Below are positions 39,477-49,300 of a DNA stretch of 64,000 nucleotides, in pieces; within the stretch, counting starts at the first letter, position 1, and each line of letters starts with the position of its first letter. The stretch comes from Flavobacterium bernardetii (GTDB lineage: Bacteria > Bacteroidota > Bacteroidia > Flavobacteriales > Flavobacteriaceae), in NCBI RefSeq assembly GCF_011305415.1, contig NZ_JAANOQ010000003.1, positions 186,001 to 250,000 of the forward strand, in the 5' to 3' direction. The translations under genes were made by a program, and so were the position numbers. A model generated the notes under the pieces. It was not told where the DNA came from and did not search any database. It was given only the letters and a program-made list of their open reading frames with translations.

Positions 39477-42400
39477 TTATTCATTTACGATTACATACTC
39501 GCCAGAAGCAATCATGCTTTCTGCTTTTTTGTATTTCATTGTTTCGCTTTTTCCAGTCATAACGTGTTTAACAGTTACATTATCGTTTCTGTTAATTTTC
39601 GGTTGGTCACGAGTGATAGTTTCCGTAACTGCTGGGCGTTGTTGCGCATTGTTTCCTGCTTCTCTGTTCGCTTCAGCTAATTCATCAGAATTTAATACTT
39701 CGTCTTTAGATTCTGTATAATTTGTTTTCTTAGCTTCCTGACGCGCTTCATGAATATCGTTAGCGTTTTGTCTTGGTAATTCCCCTTTAAATAAGAATGA
39801 AATCACATCTTTATTTACTTGTTCAATCATCGCTTTAAATAATTTAAACGCTTCGAACTTGTAAATTAATAAAGGATCTTTTTGTTCGTGAACAGCTAAT
39901 TGAACCGATTGTTTCATTTCATCCATTTTACGTAAATGTTTCTTCCAAGATTCATCTACAATAGCTAAAGTGATATTCTTTTCGAAGTCAGTAATTAACG
40001 ATTTTCCTTCTGATTCATAGGCTTTCGTTAAATTAGTAACTACGTTTAATGTTTTAATTCCGTCAGAAAATGGTACTACAATTCTTTCAAATTGACCGTT
40101 GTTATTTTCGTAAACGTCTTTAATAATTGGATAGGCTTCTTTTGCATCACGAATTACTTTGTCTTCATAATAAGCATAAGCTGCTTTATATGTTTTAGCA
40201 ACAATTTGTTGTTGGTTTAATTTTCCGAATTCTGCTTCCGTAACTGGAGAAGTGATAGAAAAAGTTCTAATTAATTGGAATTCGAAATTTTTAAAATCGT
40301 TTACAATTTTGTTGTTTTCCACAATTACTTCGCAAGTATCATAAATCATATTTACGATATCTACTTTTAATCTTTCCCCTTGTAATGCATGACGACGACG
40401 TTTGTAAACAACTTCACGTTGTGAATTCATGACATCATCATATTCTAATAAACGTTTACGCGTTCCAAAGTTGTTTTCTTCTACTTTTTTCTGAGCACGT
40501 TCGATAGATTTTGTCATCATAGAATGTTGAATCACTTCACCTTCTTTTAATCCCATTCTATCCATAACTTTTGCGACTCTTTCTGAACCGAACAAACGCA
40601 TTAAGTTATCTTCCAATGAAACGTAGAATTGTGAACTTCCGACATCACCTTGACGACCAGCACGACCACGTAACTGTCTGTCAACACGACGAGAATCATG
40701 ACGTTCTGTTCCGATAATTGCTAATCCACCAGCCGCTTTTACTTCTGGAGATAATTTAATATCCGTTCCACGACCTGCCATATTTGTTGCGATAGTTACA
40801 ACTCCTGGTTGACCAGCTTCTGCTACAATTTCTGCTTCACTTTTATGCATTTTGGCATTCAATACATTATGATTGATACCACGCATTTTTAACATTCTAC
40901 TTAATAATTCTGAAATTTCTACAGAAGTTGTTCCAATTAAAACAGGTCTTCCTGCTTTTGAAAGTTCTACAACGTCTTCAATAACAGCATTGAATTTTTC
41001 ACGTACAGATCGGTAAATTAAATCTTCTCTGTCAATACGAGCCATTCCTCTGTTTGTTGGGATTTCCACAACATCTAATTTATAGATTTCGAAGAATTCA
41101 CCAGCTTCAGTGATGGCAGTTCCCGTCATACCTGCTAATTTGCTGTACATACGGAAATAATTCTGTAAAGTAACTGTTGCAAATGTTTGAGTAGCTGCTT
41201 CAATTTTTACATTTTCTTTGGCTTCAATCGCTTGGTGTAATCCGTCAGAATAACGACGACCATCCATAATACGACCTGTAGATTCATCAACAATCATTAC
41301 TTTATTGTCCATGATTACATATTCTGTATCTTTTTCAAATACTGCATATGCTTTTAATAATTGCGTTAGCGTGTGAATTCTTTCAGATTTAATAGAGAAT
41401 TCTCTATATAAATCTTCTTTTAATTCTGCTTCCGCGTCTTTATCTAAATTTTGTTTTTCAATAGCTGAAATTCCAGTAGAAATATCTGGTAAAACGAAGA
41501 AAGTTTCATCTGTATCTTGTGATAAATACTTAATTCCGTTATCCGTTAATTCTACTTGGTTGTTTTTTTCTTCGATAACAAAGTATAAAGCCTCATCTAC
41601 TTTAGGCATTTCTCTGTTGTTATCTTGCATGTGTGCATTTTCTGTTTTTTGAAGAATTTGTTTAACTCCTTCTTCAGATAAAAACTTAATTAATGCTTTG
41701 TTTTTAGGATAAGCACGGTACGTTCTTAATAATTGGAAACCACCATCTTTAGTGTTTCCTTCTTTTAATAAACGTTTTGCTTCAGTTAAACAATCTGTTG
41801 CGATTTTCTTTTGTAAAGCGAATAAGTTTTCAACTTTTGGTTTTAATTCTAAGAATTCATGTCTGTCACCATCTTCCACTGGTCCAGAAATAATTAATGG
41901 CGTTCTTGCATCATCCACTAATACTGAATCGACCTCATCGACAATGGCGAAGTTGTGTTTTCTTTGTACTAAATCTTCAGGAGAATTGGCCATATTATCA
42001 CGTAAATAATCGAAACCAAATTCGTTATTTGTACCGTAAGTAATATCAGCGTTGTAGGCTTTTCTTCTAGCTTCTGTGTTTGGTTGGTGGTTGTCAATAC
42101 AATCCACAGTTAAACCATGAAATTCGAATATTGGTGCTTTCCAAGTACTATCACGTTTTGCTAAGTAGTCATTCACGGTTACTAAGTGTACTCCGTTTCC
42201 TGTAAGTGCGTTTAAGTAAAGTGCTAATGTTGCTACTAAAGTTTTTCCTTCTCCCGTTTGCATTTCGGCAATTTTACCTTGATGTAATACGATACCACCC
42301 ATTAACTGAACGTCATAGTGAATCATGTCCCAAGTAATTGGTTTACCAGCAGCATCCCAAGAATTTGCCCAGTTTACTTCATCACCAACAAGAGTAATAT

Positions 42401-42836
42401 AAGGTTTATCTGCAGAAAGTTCTCTGTCTTTTGCAGTTGCAGTAACTGTAATAGATGAGTTTTCTTTAAAACGACGAGCTGTTTCTCTTAATACAGCAAA
42501 CGCTTCAGGTAAAATTTCGTTTAATACTTTTTCAGAAATCTCGTAAGCTTCTTTTTCTAACTTATCAATTTCTGAATATATGTTTTCTCTCGCATCAACA
42601 TCAACAGTATTTTCTGCTTCTGCTTTTAACGCTTCAATTTTGTTGTCTTTTTCCGAACGAGCTTGCTTTATTTTATCTTTGAAGAAAGCAGTTTTAGCTC
42701 TCAATTCGTCGTGTGAAATGCTTTTTAATCCTTCTTGAAAAGAATTGATTTTGTTCACAATTGGCTGAATGGCTTTGATATCATTTGCAGCTTTATCACC
42801 TACAAATACTTTTAATATCGAATTTATAATACTCAT
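39477..42836 (-). CDS. secA: Preprotein translocase ATPase SecA
   Basis: The motor ATPase of the Sec pathway, 1119 residues, the long form usual in Bacteroidota (about 900 in E. coli). Motifs: Walker A AEMQTGEGKTLVATL (about 184-198), DEVDSVLVDDARTPLIISGP (about 296-315), GTDIKLSPEV and ERHDSRRVDRQLRGRAGRQG of the second nucleotide-binding fold. The extra length lies in insertions around residues 330-460, between the two nucleotide-binding parts, which is a group feature. The C terminus (KHVMTGKSETMKYKKAESMI) lacks the usual zinc-binding Cys tail. Monocistronic, with its own terminator. Confidence 0.97.
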   Translation of the reverse strand: MSIINSILKVFVGDKAANDIKAIQPIVNKINSFQEGLKSISHDELRAKTAFFKDKIKQARSEKDNKIEALKAEAENTVDVDARENIYSEIDKLEKEAYEISEKVLNEILPEAFAVLRETARRFKENSSITVTATAKDRELSADKPYITLVGDEVNWANSWDAAGKPITWDMIHYDVQLMGGIVLHQGKIAEMQTGEGKTLVATLALYLNALTGNGVHLVTVNDYLAKRDSTWKAPIFEFHGLTVDCIDNHQPNTEARRKAYNADITYGTNNEFGFDYLRDNMANSPEDLVQRKHNFAIVDEVDSVLVDDARTPLIISGPVEDGDRHEFLELKPKVENLFALQKKIATDCLTEAKRLLKEGNTKDGGFQLLRTYRAYPKNKALIKFLSEEGVKQILQKTENAHMQDNNREMPKVDEALYFVIEEKNNQVELTDNGIKYLSQDTDETFFVLPDISTGISAIEKQNLDKDAEAELKEDLYREFSIKSERIHTLTQLLKAYAVFEKDTEYVIMDNKVMIVDESTGRIMDGRRYSDGLHQAIEAKENVKIEAATQTFATVTLQNYFRMYSKLAGMTGTAITEAGEFFEIYKLDVVEIPTNRGMARIDREDLIYRSVREKFNAVIEDVVELSKAGRPVLIGTTSVEISELLSRMLKMRGINHNVLNAKMHKSEAEIVAEAGQPGVVTIATNMAGRGTDIKLSPEVKAAGGLAIIGTERHDSRRVDRQLRGRAGRQGDVGSSQFYVSLEDNLMRLFGSERVAKVMDRMGLKEGEVIQHSMMTKSIERAQKKVEENNFGTRKRLLEYDDVMNSQREVVYKRRRHALQGERLKVDIVNMIYDTCEVIVENNKIVNDFKNFEFQLIRTFSITSPVTEAEFGKLNQQQIVAKTYKAAYAYYEDKVIRDAKEAYPIIKDVYENNNGQFERIVVPFSDGIKTLNVVTNLTKAYESEGKSLITDFEKNITLAIVDESWKKHLRKMDEMKQSVQLAVHEQKDPLLIYKFEAFKLFKAMIEQVNKDVISFLFKGELPRQNANDIHEARQEAKKTNYTESKDEVLNSDELAEANREAGNNAQQRPAVTETITRDQPKINRNDNVTVKHVMTGKSETMKYKKAESMIASGEYVIVNE

Positions 42837-42931
42837 AATCTGTTTTTTATATATTTTGTTTAAACTGAACTTGTTTCAGTTTCTCCAGAACTTATTTCGG
42901 TTTTGTTTTCTGTTTGCTAAGATAACCAAAA

Positions 42932-42957
42932 AAAAAGCCTCACCGAAGAGACTTTTT
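42932..42957 (-). terminator. Terminator of the DUF2795 gene
   Basis: AAAAAGCCTC (42932-42941) with GAGACTTTTT (42948-42957), one mismatch, 18 bp past the stop codon. Confidence 0.6.
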
Positions 42958-42974
42958 ATTTGGTTATTTATTTT

Positions 42975-43196
42975 TTAATATTCATCCTCGTTCCAAAGAT
43001 AATCTTCGTCTGTTGGATAATCAGGCCAAATTTCTTCCATTGACTCATAAATTTCACCTTCATCCTCAATAGACTGTAAGTTTTCCACTACTTCTAATGG
43101 TGCTCCAGCTCTAATCGCGTAGTCAATTAATTCGTCTTTTGTTGCAGGCCATGGCGCATCACTTAAATATGATGCTAATTCTAACGTCCAATACAT
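42975..43196 (-). CDS. DUF2795 domain protein
   Basis: A 73-residue acidic protein. The DUF2795 pattern is visible: LELASYLSDAPWPATKDELI, then DYAIRAGAPLEVVENLQSI and a strongly acidic tail EDEGEIYESMEEIWPDYPTD. Small DUF2795 proteins are widespread in Bacteroidota, where the gene commonly lies beside secA as here; no function has been established. It has its own terminator. Confidence 0.9.
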   Translation of the reverse strand: MYWTLELASYLSDAPWPATKDELIDYAIRAGAPLEVVENLQSIEDEGEIYESMEEIWPDYPTDEDYLWNEDEY

Positions 43197-43369
43197 CTTA
43201 TTTAGATTTTTTAGTTTAATGCAAAAATAAATTTATTACTTAAAAAGACAAGTTTTTTTTGAATTATTTTTTAATAAATTTTAAGAACTTAATTTTTAGT
43301 TGAGAGTTAGTAGTTTTTAGTTGAGAGTTTTTCTATTTTCTCCTTACTAAATTACTCTTTACTCTAAAC

Positions 43370-43939
43370 TCACTTTCTAGGTATCCATTTTACTTCATCA
43401 GCGTTCAAATCATGAGACAACTTTCGTGCCAATACAAATAAATAGTCAGAAAGTCGGTTTAAGTACTTAATTGCTATGTCAGCGACAGGTTCGTTATGAC
43501 TTAAATGTACTGCTAAACGCTCCGCTCTTCTACAAACACAACGTGCTACATGACAATATGACACGGTTGTATGTCCGCCTGGCAAAACAAAATGAGTCAT
43601 TTGTGGCAATTCTTCTTCCATAGCATCAATTTCTTTTTCTAGTAATTCGATGTCACTTTCAAGAATTCCTAGGTTTTGTAATCGTTTTTCGCCATTTTTC
43701 AAAACTTCTTTTTCTGGAGGAGTAGCTAAAATAGCACCAACAGTAAATAATCTGTCTTGAATTTCGATTAAAATGTCTTTATAATGTTGATTAAAATCTT
43801 GATCACGAATTAATCCAATGTAAGAATTTAATTCGTCAACAGTTCCATAACTTTCAATTCTTATATGGTCTTTTGGTACACGTGTTCCTCCAAATAGGGC
43901 AGTAGTACCTTTATCTCCAGTTTTAGTATATACTTTCAT
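43370..43939 (-). CDS. Cob(I)alamin adenosyltransferase, PduO type
   Basis: A 189-residue enzyme that attaches adenosyl from ATP to cob(I)alamin, giving the cofactor of methylmalonyl-CoA mutase. N-terminal VYTKTGDKGTTALFGGTRVP (residues 2-21) is the P-loop-like ATP motif of the PduO/MMAB family. IESYGTVDELNSYIG (about 28-42) and RCVCRRAERL (about 134-143, with the conserved Arg residues) bind ATP and corrinoid. It overlaps the TerC gene by one base and is likely translated with it. meaB at 35572 belongs to the same pathway. Confidence 0.94.
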   Translation of the reverse strand: MKVYTKTGDKGTTALFGGTRVPKDHIRIESYGTVDELNSYIGLIRDQDFNQHYKDILIEIQDRLFTVGAILATPPEKEVLKNGEKRLQNLGILESDIELLEKEIDAMEEELPQMTHFVLPGGHTTVSYCHVARCVCRRAERLAVHLSHNEPVADIAIKYLNRLSDYLFVLARKLSHDLNADEVKWIPRK

Positions 43940-44886
43940 TACTTGTTTTTATTTTTCTGTAACGAAACTACAACTCCAAGTGTAATAGATAAAGCAATAA
44001 AAGCTAAGGACAACCATTCTGGGAAAAATTCTGGAAAGTGGTGAATCAATAACATTTTGATACCTACGAAAGTTAAAATAGCAATTAAACTATATTCGAT
44101 ATAGCTAAATTTTTCAATCATATTCGCTAAAAAGAAATACATAGAACGTAATCCTAAAATGGCAAATATATTAGAACTAAATACTAAAAACGGGTCAGAT
44201 GTAATTGCTAAAATGGCAGGAACACTGTCTAAAGCGAAAATTACATCCATAACTTCAATTACGATTAAAGCAATAAATAAAGGAGTTACATAGTTAATAT
44301 TGTTTTTTCTAATAAAGAATTTTTGTCCTTCAATTTCAGTATGAACTGGAAATATTTTACCTATGAATTTGTAAATTTTAGAATCTTTTGGGTCAAATTC
44401 TTCTTCCTCTTTACTGAAAAGCATTTTCATAGCAGTGAAGATTAAGAATGCTCCGAAAACATAAATAATCCATTCGAATCTATTGATAAGCGCAACACCT
44501 AAAAAGATCATTAAACCTCTAAATACAATAGCTCCAATGATTCCCCAGAATAAAACTCTGTGTTGGTATTTTTGTGGTATTTTGAATGATGCAAAAATTA
44601 TGGCGATTACAAATATATTATCGGCGCTTAAAGAAAGTTCAATTAAATAACCTGTTATGAATTTAATGGAAGCTTCAAGTGGTTTTAAATTAGTTGGGTT
44701 AGCAATATGATTACCACTATATAATAGGTAAACTACTCCAGAAAACATAAAAGAAAGTGTAACCCATAAAATGGTCCATTTTGAGGCTTCTTTACTGCTA
44801 ATAATGTGAGGGTTTTTATTAAAAACTCCTAAATCTAAGGCTAAGAAAATAGATATAGCGATTAGAAAAATAATCCAAACTGTCAT
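43939..44886 (-). CDS. TerC family membrane protein
   Basis: A 315-residue integral membrane protein with about nine hydrophobic helices. It has the TerC-type conserved acidic intramembrane residues: LDLGVFNKNP (about 17-26), GYLIELSLSADNIFVI (about 79-94) and VIEVMDVIFALDSVPAILAI (about 205-224). TerC/Alx proteins are linked to manganese export and pH or tellurite response. Bacterial Mn-exporting members use these acidic residues. The gene runs into the adenosyltransferase gene with a one-base overlap; the functional link is unclear. Confidence 0.92.
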   Translation of the reverse strand: MTVWIIFLIAISIFLALDLGVFNKNPHIISSKEASKWTILWVTLSFMFSGVVYLLYSGNHIANPTNLKPLEASIKFITGYLIELSLSADNIFVIAIIFASFKIPQKYQHRVLFWGIIGAIVFRGLMIFLGVALINRFEWIIYVFGAFLIFTAMKMLFSKEEEEFDPKDSKIYKFIGKIFPVHTEIEGQKFFIRKNNINYVTPLFIALIVIEVMDVIFALDSVPAILAITSDPFLVFSSNIFAILGLRSMYFFLANMIEKFSYIEYSLIAILTFVGIKMLLIHHFPEFFPEWLSLAFIALSITLGVVVSLQKNKNK

Positions 44887-45049
44887 AATAATTGATTTTT
44901 TAGCAAATATAAATTAAAATTAAGAAATTAGGAACTTGGTAAAGTTAAAGTTCTAAAAAAACACATCGAGCTTTTCTTTTTTTATTGTTTTTTAAAGTTG
45001 TGCCCTGTTTTTTTGAAGTTTAAATTCATTAAAATCAATTTATTTTTAT

Positions 45050-45106
45050 TTTACCCCTATTTTTTTAGGGGTAAATTTTTTTATTTGTGTTTTATTTGTA
45101 TTTTTG
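45050..45106 (+). promoter_or_regulatory. Palindrome and -7 box upstream of glutamine synthetase
   Basis: A perfect 10-bp inverted repeat TTTACCCCTA (45050-45059) and TAGGGGTAAA (45066-45075), 6-bp spacer, lies 24 bp upstream of a -7 box TATTTTTG (45099-45106). No TTG -33 element is present at the right distance; the palindrome takes its place, which would suit an activator site. The G/C block is striking in this AT-rich gap. Confidence 0.65.
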
Positions 45107-45146
45107 CACCATAAAATTAAGGATATAATTTTTAAAACATAACTTT

Positions 45147-47336
45147 ATGGCTACACTTCGTTTCCAAGCTTTAGACAAAGCTACTAGTAGAAAACCAGTT
45201 TCTTTTGAAGAAACAGCAAGAAAATCTGAAATTTTTGGTTCAAATGTCTTTGGTGACAAAGCAATGCGACAGTTTTTAACTCCAGATGCTTACAAAGCAG
45301 TTAAAAGTGCCATTGAATTAGGAACTAAAATCGATCGTAAAATTGCTGACTATGTGGCAATGGGAATGAAAGAATGGGCCTTAACTAAAAATGTAACGCA
45401 TTACACGCACTGGTTTCAACCTTTAACTGGAACAACTGCTGAAAAACATGATGCTTTTTTTGAAACATCAATGGACGGTTCTGATCCAGTTGAAAAATTT
45501 GGTGGAACGCAATTAGTGCAACAAGAACCAGATGCTTCTTCTTTTCCAAATGGAGGAATTAGAAATACTTTCGAAGCTCGTGGTTATACCGCTTGGGATC
45601 CAACATCTCCAGCATTTATTTTTGGTAGTACTTTATGTATTCCTACTGTTTTCGTATCGTATACTGGTGAAGCTTTAGATAATAAAACACCTTTATTAAG
45701 AGCTTTAAGTGCCATCGATACTGCTGCAACTGAAGTAGCTAAGTATTTCGATAAAAACGTTAAAAAAATTACACCAACTTTAGGTTGGGAACAAGAATAT
45801 TTTTTAATTGACGCAGCATTAGCAGCTTCAAGACCAGATATTTTAGCAACAGGTAGAACTTTACTAGGACATACTTCTTCTAAAGGACAACAATTAGATG
45901 ATCATTATTTTGGTTCAATTCCAACTCGTGTATTACAATATATGAGAGAATTAGAATACGAATGTATGTTGGTAGGTATTCCAGTTAAAACACGTCATAA
46001 TGAAGTAGCTCCAGGACAATTTGAATTAGCTCCGATTTTCGAAGAGACTAATTTAGCAGTTGACCACAACTCTTTATTAATGGATGTGATGGAAAAAGTA
46101 GCGGAAAGACACGATTTCAAAGTGTTATTCCACGAAAAACCTTTTAAAGGCGTAAATGGTTCTGGTAAACATAACAACTGGTCATTAGCAACAGATACTG
46201 GAATTAACTTATTAGCGCCAGGAAAAACGCCAATGAGTAACTTAATGTTCTTAACGTTCTTTATCAATACGATTAAAGCGGTTCATGATTACGAAGAGTT
46301 AATGAGAGCATCAATTGCATCTGCAAGTAACGATCACCGTTTAGGAGCAAATGAAGCGCCACCAGCAATTATTTCGGTATTCATCGGACAACAATTAACT
46401 AAAGTTTTAGCTGAATTAGAAGGTGTAACTCAAGGGAAATTATCTCCAGAAGAAAAAACAGATTTAAAATTGAACGTAGTTGGTAAATTACCAGACGTTT
46501 TATTAGATAATACAGATAGAAACAGAACTTCACCATTTGCTTTTACAGGAAACAAATTCGAATTCAGAGCGGTTGGTTCTACTGCAAACTGTGCGGTTTC
46601 AATGACAACTTTAAATTCAATTGTAGCAAAACAATTAATCGACTTCAAGAAAGAAGTAGATCATTTAATTGAAACAAAAGATTTAAAGAAAGACGAAGCG
46701 ATTTTCAATACTTTAAGAGAATACATCAAAGGAACAAAAGCGATTTTGTTTGAAGGTGACGGTTATAGTGATGCTTGGGAAAAAGAAGCGAAAAAACGTG
46801 GATTAAGCAATCATAAAACAACTCCAGAAGCTTTAAAAGCTAAAGTTTCTAAAAAAGCATTCGATTTATTTGCTGAATTAGGCGTAATGAATCATGTGGA
46901 AGTAGAATCTCGTTACGAAATTGAATTAGAAGAATACACGAAGAAAATTCAAATTGAAGGAAGAGTTTTAGGAGATATCGCTCGTAATCACGTAATTCCA
47001 ACATCTATTAAATATCAAAATACGTTAATTGAAAACGTTAGAGGTTTAAAAGAAATTTTCGGTAAAGATTTCGAAAAAATCGCAAAAGAACAAATTTCGT
47101 TAATTAAAGAAATTTCAGAACATATTGAAGGAATTCACCACAATATTGACGAAATGATTTCGGAACGTAAAAAAGCAAATAATTTAGATAATACAGAAAA
47201 AATGGCTGCGGCTTACTGTAATAAAGTAAAACCATATTTTGAAATCATTAGAGAACATTCTGATAAATTAGAATTGTTAGTAGATGACGAAATGTGGCCC
47301 TTAACAAAATACAGAGAATTATTTTTTATTAAATAA
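45147..47336 (+). CDS. glnN: Glutamine synthetase type III
   Basis: A 729-residue GSIII, the large hexamer-of-dodecamer type glutamine synthetase typical of Bacteroidota (type I has about 450-470 residues). It makes glutamine from glutamate, ammonia and ATP. Visible family blocks: THYTHWFQPLTGTTAEKHDA (about 77-96), the catalytic-site segment GWEQEYFLIDAAL (about 213-225, Glu pair), RHNEVAPGQFELAPIFEETN (about 283-302), and VNGSGKHNNWSLATDTGINL (about 335-354). The C-terminal helical part (about 500-729) is the GSIII-specific extension. The upstream palindrome suggests nitrogen-linked regulation; that is inference. Confidence 0.96.
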   Translation: MATLRFQALDKATSRKPVSFEETARKSEIFGSNVFGDKAMRQFLTPDAYKAVKSAIELGTKIDRKIADYVAMGMKEWALTKNVTHYTHWFQPLTGTTAEKHDAFFETSMDGSDPVEKFGGTQLVQQEPDASSFPNGGIRNTFEARGYTAWDPTSPAFIFGSTLCIPTVFVSYTGEALDNKTPLLRALSAIDTAATEVAKYFDKNVKKITPTLGWEQEYFLIDAALAASRPDILATGRTLLGHTSSKGQQLDDHYFGSIPTRVLQYMRELEYECMLVGIPVKTRHNEVAPGQFELAPIFEETNLAVDHNSLLMDVMEKVAERHDFKVLFHEKPFKGVNGSGKHNNWSLATDTGINLLAPGKTPMSNLMFLTFFINTIKAVHDYEELMRASIASASNDHRLGANEAPPAIISVFIGQQLTKVLAELEGVTQGKLSPEEKTDLKLNVVGKLPDVLLDNTDRNRTSPFAFTGNKFEFRAVGSTANCAVSMTTLNSIVAKQLIDFKKEVDHLIETKDLKKDEAIFNTLREYIKGTKAILFEGDGYSDAWEKEAKKRGLSNHKTTPEALKAKVSKKAFDLFAELGVMNHVEVESRYEIELEEYTKKIQIEGRVLGDIARNHVIPTSIKYQNTLIENVRGLKEIFGKDFEKIAKEQISLIKEISEHIEGIHHNIDEMISERKKANNLDNTEKMAAAYCNKVKPYFEIIREHSDKLELLVDDEMWPLTKYRELFFIK

Positions 47337-47353
47337 TTGTTTATAAATATGTT

Positions 47354-47381
47354 AAAAGCTTATCAGAAATGGTAAGCTTTT
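47354..47381 (+). terminator. Terminator of glutamine synthetase gene
   Basis: AAAAGCTTA (47354-47362) with TAAGCTTTT (47373-47381), T run. Confidence 0.8.
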
Positions 47382-47437
47382 TTTTGGTTTATAAAATAAA
47401 AAACCATACTTTTCCAAAGTCCTAAAATGAAGCAATT

Positions 47438-48259
47438 ATGCGTTTTTTATTATTAATGTTACTTGTAACATCATCTTTATATTCTCAAGAAAAATTCACA
47501 GTATATTTTGATACTGATAAATATGTATTAAATCAAAAACAAGATAGTATTCTGAATGGTTTTATTCAGAAAAAAGACGTTAAAGTAAACAAGGTTTCTG
47601 GATTTTGTGATTTTAGAGCAAGCAATGCTTATAATTATCAATTAGGATTAAATCGTGCCAATACTATTTTAAATTCACTTTCAATTGCTGATAAATCTTC
47701 AATTATTGTAGTTTCTAAAGGAGAAGAATTCAAACAAAAAACCGATTTATCTTTAAATCGAAAAGTTGAAATTGAGTACGAAGTTAACAAGGTAGTTATT
47801 GAATCAATTCCAACCAAAGAAATTGAAATTATTAAAAAACCACTTGTTGAAGAAGTTGTAATTGATGAATATCCAACAGAATTACAAAAGAAAATTATCG
47901 ATAGTAAAGTTGGTGATAAAATTTTACTGAATAATTTAAATTTCTACGTTAGAACTGCGGAGTTTTATCCAGAATCTATTCCTTTTTTAGAAGATTTGTA
48001 TGAAGTTTTAGAGAAAAATCCAAAAATTAAAATCGAAATTCAAGGTCATATTTGCTGTACACCAGGAAGAGATGTTGAAGAGTTTTCATTAAGAAGATGT
48101 ATTGCGGTTTATGATTTTTTAATTGATTACGGAATTTCTTCAGATAGAATGACATATGTAGGTTTTGATGCTACACAACCACTTTTTCCAATTCCAGAAA
48201 AAAATGAAGAACAACGAAAAGCCAATCGAAGAGTTGAAATTTTGATTTTAGAAAAATAA
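47438..48259 (+). CDS. OmpA-like protein with two OmpA domains, paralogue 1
   Basis: A 273-residue exported protein; signal peptide MRFLLLMLLVTSSLYS. Two OmpA-type (peptidoglycan-binding-like) domains in tandem: the first at about 18-120 (VYFDTDKYVLNQKQDSILNG, GFCDFRASNAYNYQLGLNRA, LNRKVEIEYEV), degenerate, and the second at about 155-273 (EIQGHICCTPGRD, SLRRCIAVYDFLIDYGI, VGFDATQPLFPIPEKNEEQR, NRRVEILILEK). The Gly-His-Ile-Cys-Cys motif replaces the usual GHTD. No beta-barrel. Head of a run of three related genes. Confidence 0.85.
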   Translation: MRFLLLMLLVTSSLYSQEKFTVYFDTDKYVLNQKQDSILNGFIQKKDVKVNKVSGFCDFRASNAYNYQLGLNRANTILNSLSIADKSSIIVVSKGEEFKQKTDLSLNRKVEIEYEVNKVVIESIPTKEIEIIKKPLVEEVVIDEYPTELQKKIIDSKVGDKILLNNLNFYVRTAEFYPESIPFLEDLYEVLEKNPKIKIEIQGHICCTPGRDVEEFSLRRCIAVYDFLIDYGISSDRMTYVGFDATQPLFPIPEKNEEQRKANRRVEILILEK

Positions 48260-48386
48260 ACTGTTACAAAATAATGAAACGCTATACTAATATATAGAAA
48301 TTGAAAATGCTTGTTAGAAATATCAAGCATTCTTTTTATTTAATAATTTCTATTGATTTGAGTTATTATAAAGAACTATTGTTTTT

Positions 48387-49160
48387 ATGAAGTCGGTATT
48401 AGTAAGTTTATTTTTTATTTTCTTTTTAAATTCTTTTTCACAGAAAAAATTCACCCTTTTTTTTGAAACCAATTCAAGTGAATTAAACAAAACGGAATTG
48501 GATAAGTTTAACAATTTCGTTAAAACAAAAGATTTAAAAATCTTAAAAGTTATTGGGTTTTGTGACTTAAGATCATCAAATCAATACAATGATTCTTTAG
48601 CTTTAGCAAGAGCGAGTTTTATTGCAAGTTTACTTCGACTAGCAACTTTCAATACTGTTTTTGAAGTAAAATCTAAAGGAGAAAATTTTAACCAATTGAA
48701 AAATTTAGATTTAAATAGAAAAGTAGAAATTCATTTCAAAATTGAAAAACAAGCTGCAATAAAAATCACTAAAGACAATGAATTAGCAGATGTGGTCAAA
48801 AAATCTAAAATTGGAGATAAATTAGTATTAAAGAATTTGAGTTTTTACGACAGAACTGATATTTTATATCCAGAATCGTATAAAATTCGGGAAGAATTAT
48901 TACAAGTTTTAAAAGATAATCCGAAATTAAAAATTGAAATTCAAGGACATATTTGTTGTACTCCAGGAAAAGATGATGAAGAAATTGCTTTAAAACGTTG
49001 TGTTGGAACAGTTGAATATTTGGTGATAAATGGAATTGATAAATCGAGATTAAGCTATAAAAGCTTTGATGCTAAGCAACCTATTTATCCCATTCCAGAA
49101 AAAAATGAAGAGCAACGAAAAGCCAATCGTAGGGTTGAAATTTTAATCGTCGATAAATAA
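48387..49160 (+). CDS. OmpA-like protein with two OmpA domains, paralogue 2
   Basis: A 257-residue exported protein; signal peptide MKSVLVSLFFIFFLNSFSQ. The same double-domain build as its upstream neighbour: first domain with LFFETNSSELNKTELDKFNN and GFCDLRSSNQYNDSLALARA, second with EIQGHICCTPGKDDEEIALK, FDAKQPIYPIPEKNEEQRKA and NRRVEILIVDK. The C-terminal domains of paralogues 1 and 2 are very similar (shared PIPEKNEEQRKANRRVEILI), showing recent duplication. Probably outer-membrane or peptidoglycan-associated. The gap before it is 127 bp, so it may have its own promoter. Confidence 0.85.
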   Translation: MKSVLVSLFFIFFLNSFSQKKFTLFFETNSSELNKTELDKFNNFVKTKDLKILKVIGFCDLRSSNQYNDSLALARASFIASLLRLATFNTVFEVKSKGENFNQLKNLDLNRKVEIHFKIEKQAAIKITKDNELADVVKKSKIGDKLVLKNLSFYDRTDILYPESYKIREELLQVLKDNPKLKIEIQGHICCTPGKDDEEIALKRCVGTVEYLVINGIDKSRLSYKSFDAKQPIYPIPEKNEEQRKANRRVEILIVDK

Positions 49161-49197
49161 TTGGCACAGTTTTAGCAAATTTTATATTAAACCGTCA

Positions 49198-49236
49198 GTT
49201 CGAGTGTTCCGATTTTTCATCGGAATGTATCGAGAA
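49198..49236. repeat. Intergenic hairpin GTTCGAG...CGAGAAC
   Basis: GTTCGAGTGTTCCGAT, short loop, ATCGGAATGTATCGAGAAC: an almost perfect long hairpin. Small palindromic intergenic repeat of the kind abundant in flavobacteria. Confidence 0.7.
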
Positions 49237-49300
49237 CCTGTTTTATTCAAAGTTTTTAATTCTATATTTGTAAATCTCAAAACATAAAATATTTTAAATA

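Noticed and set aside
39441..39720. Two plus-strand frames at the 3' end of secA
   Set aside because: Antisense to the conserved SecA C terminus, overlapping each other in two frames.
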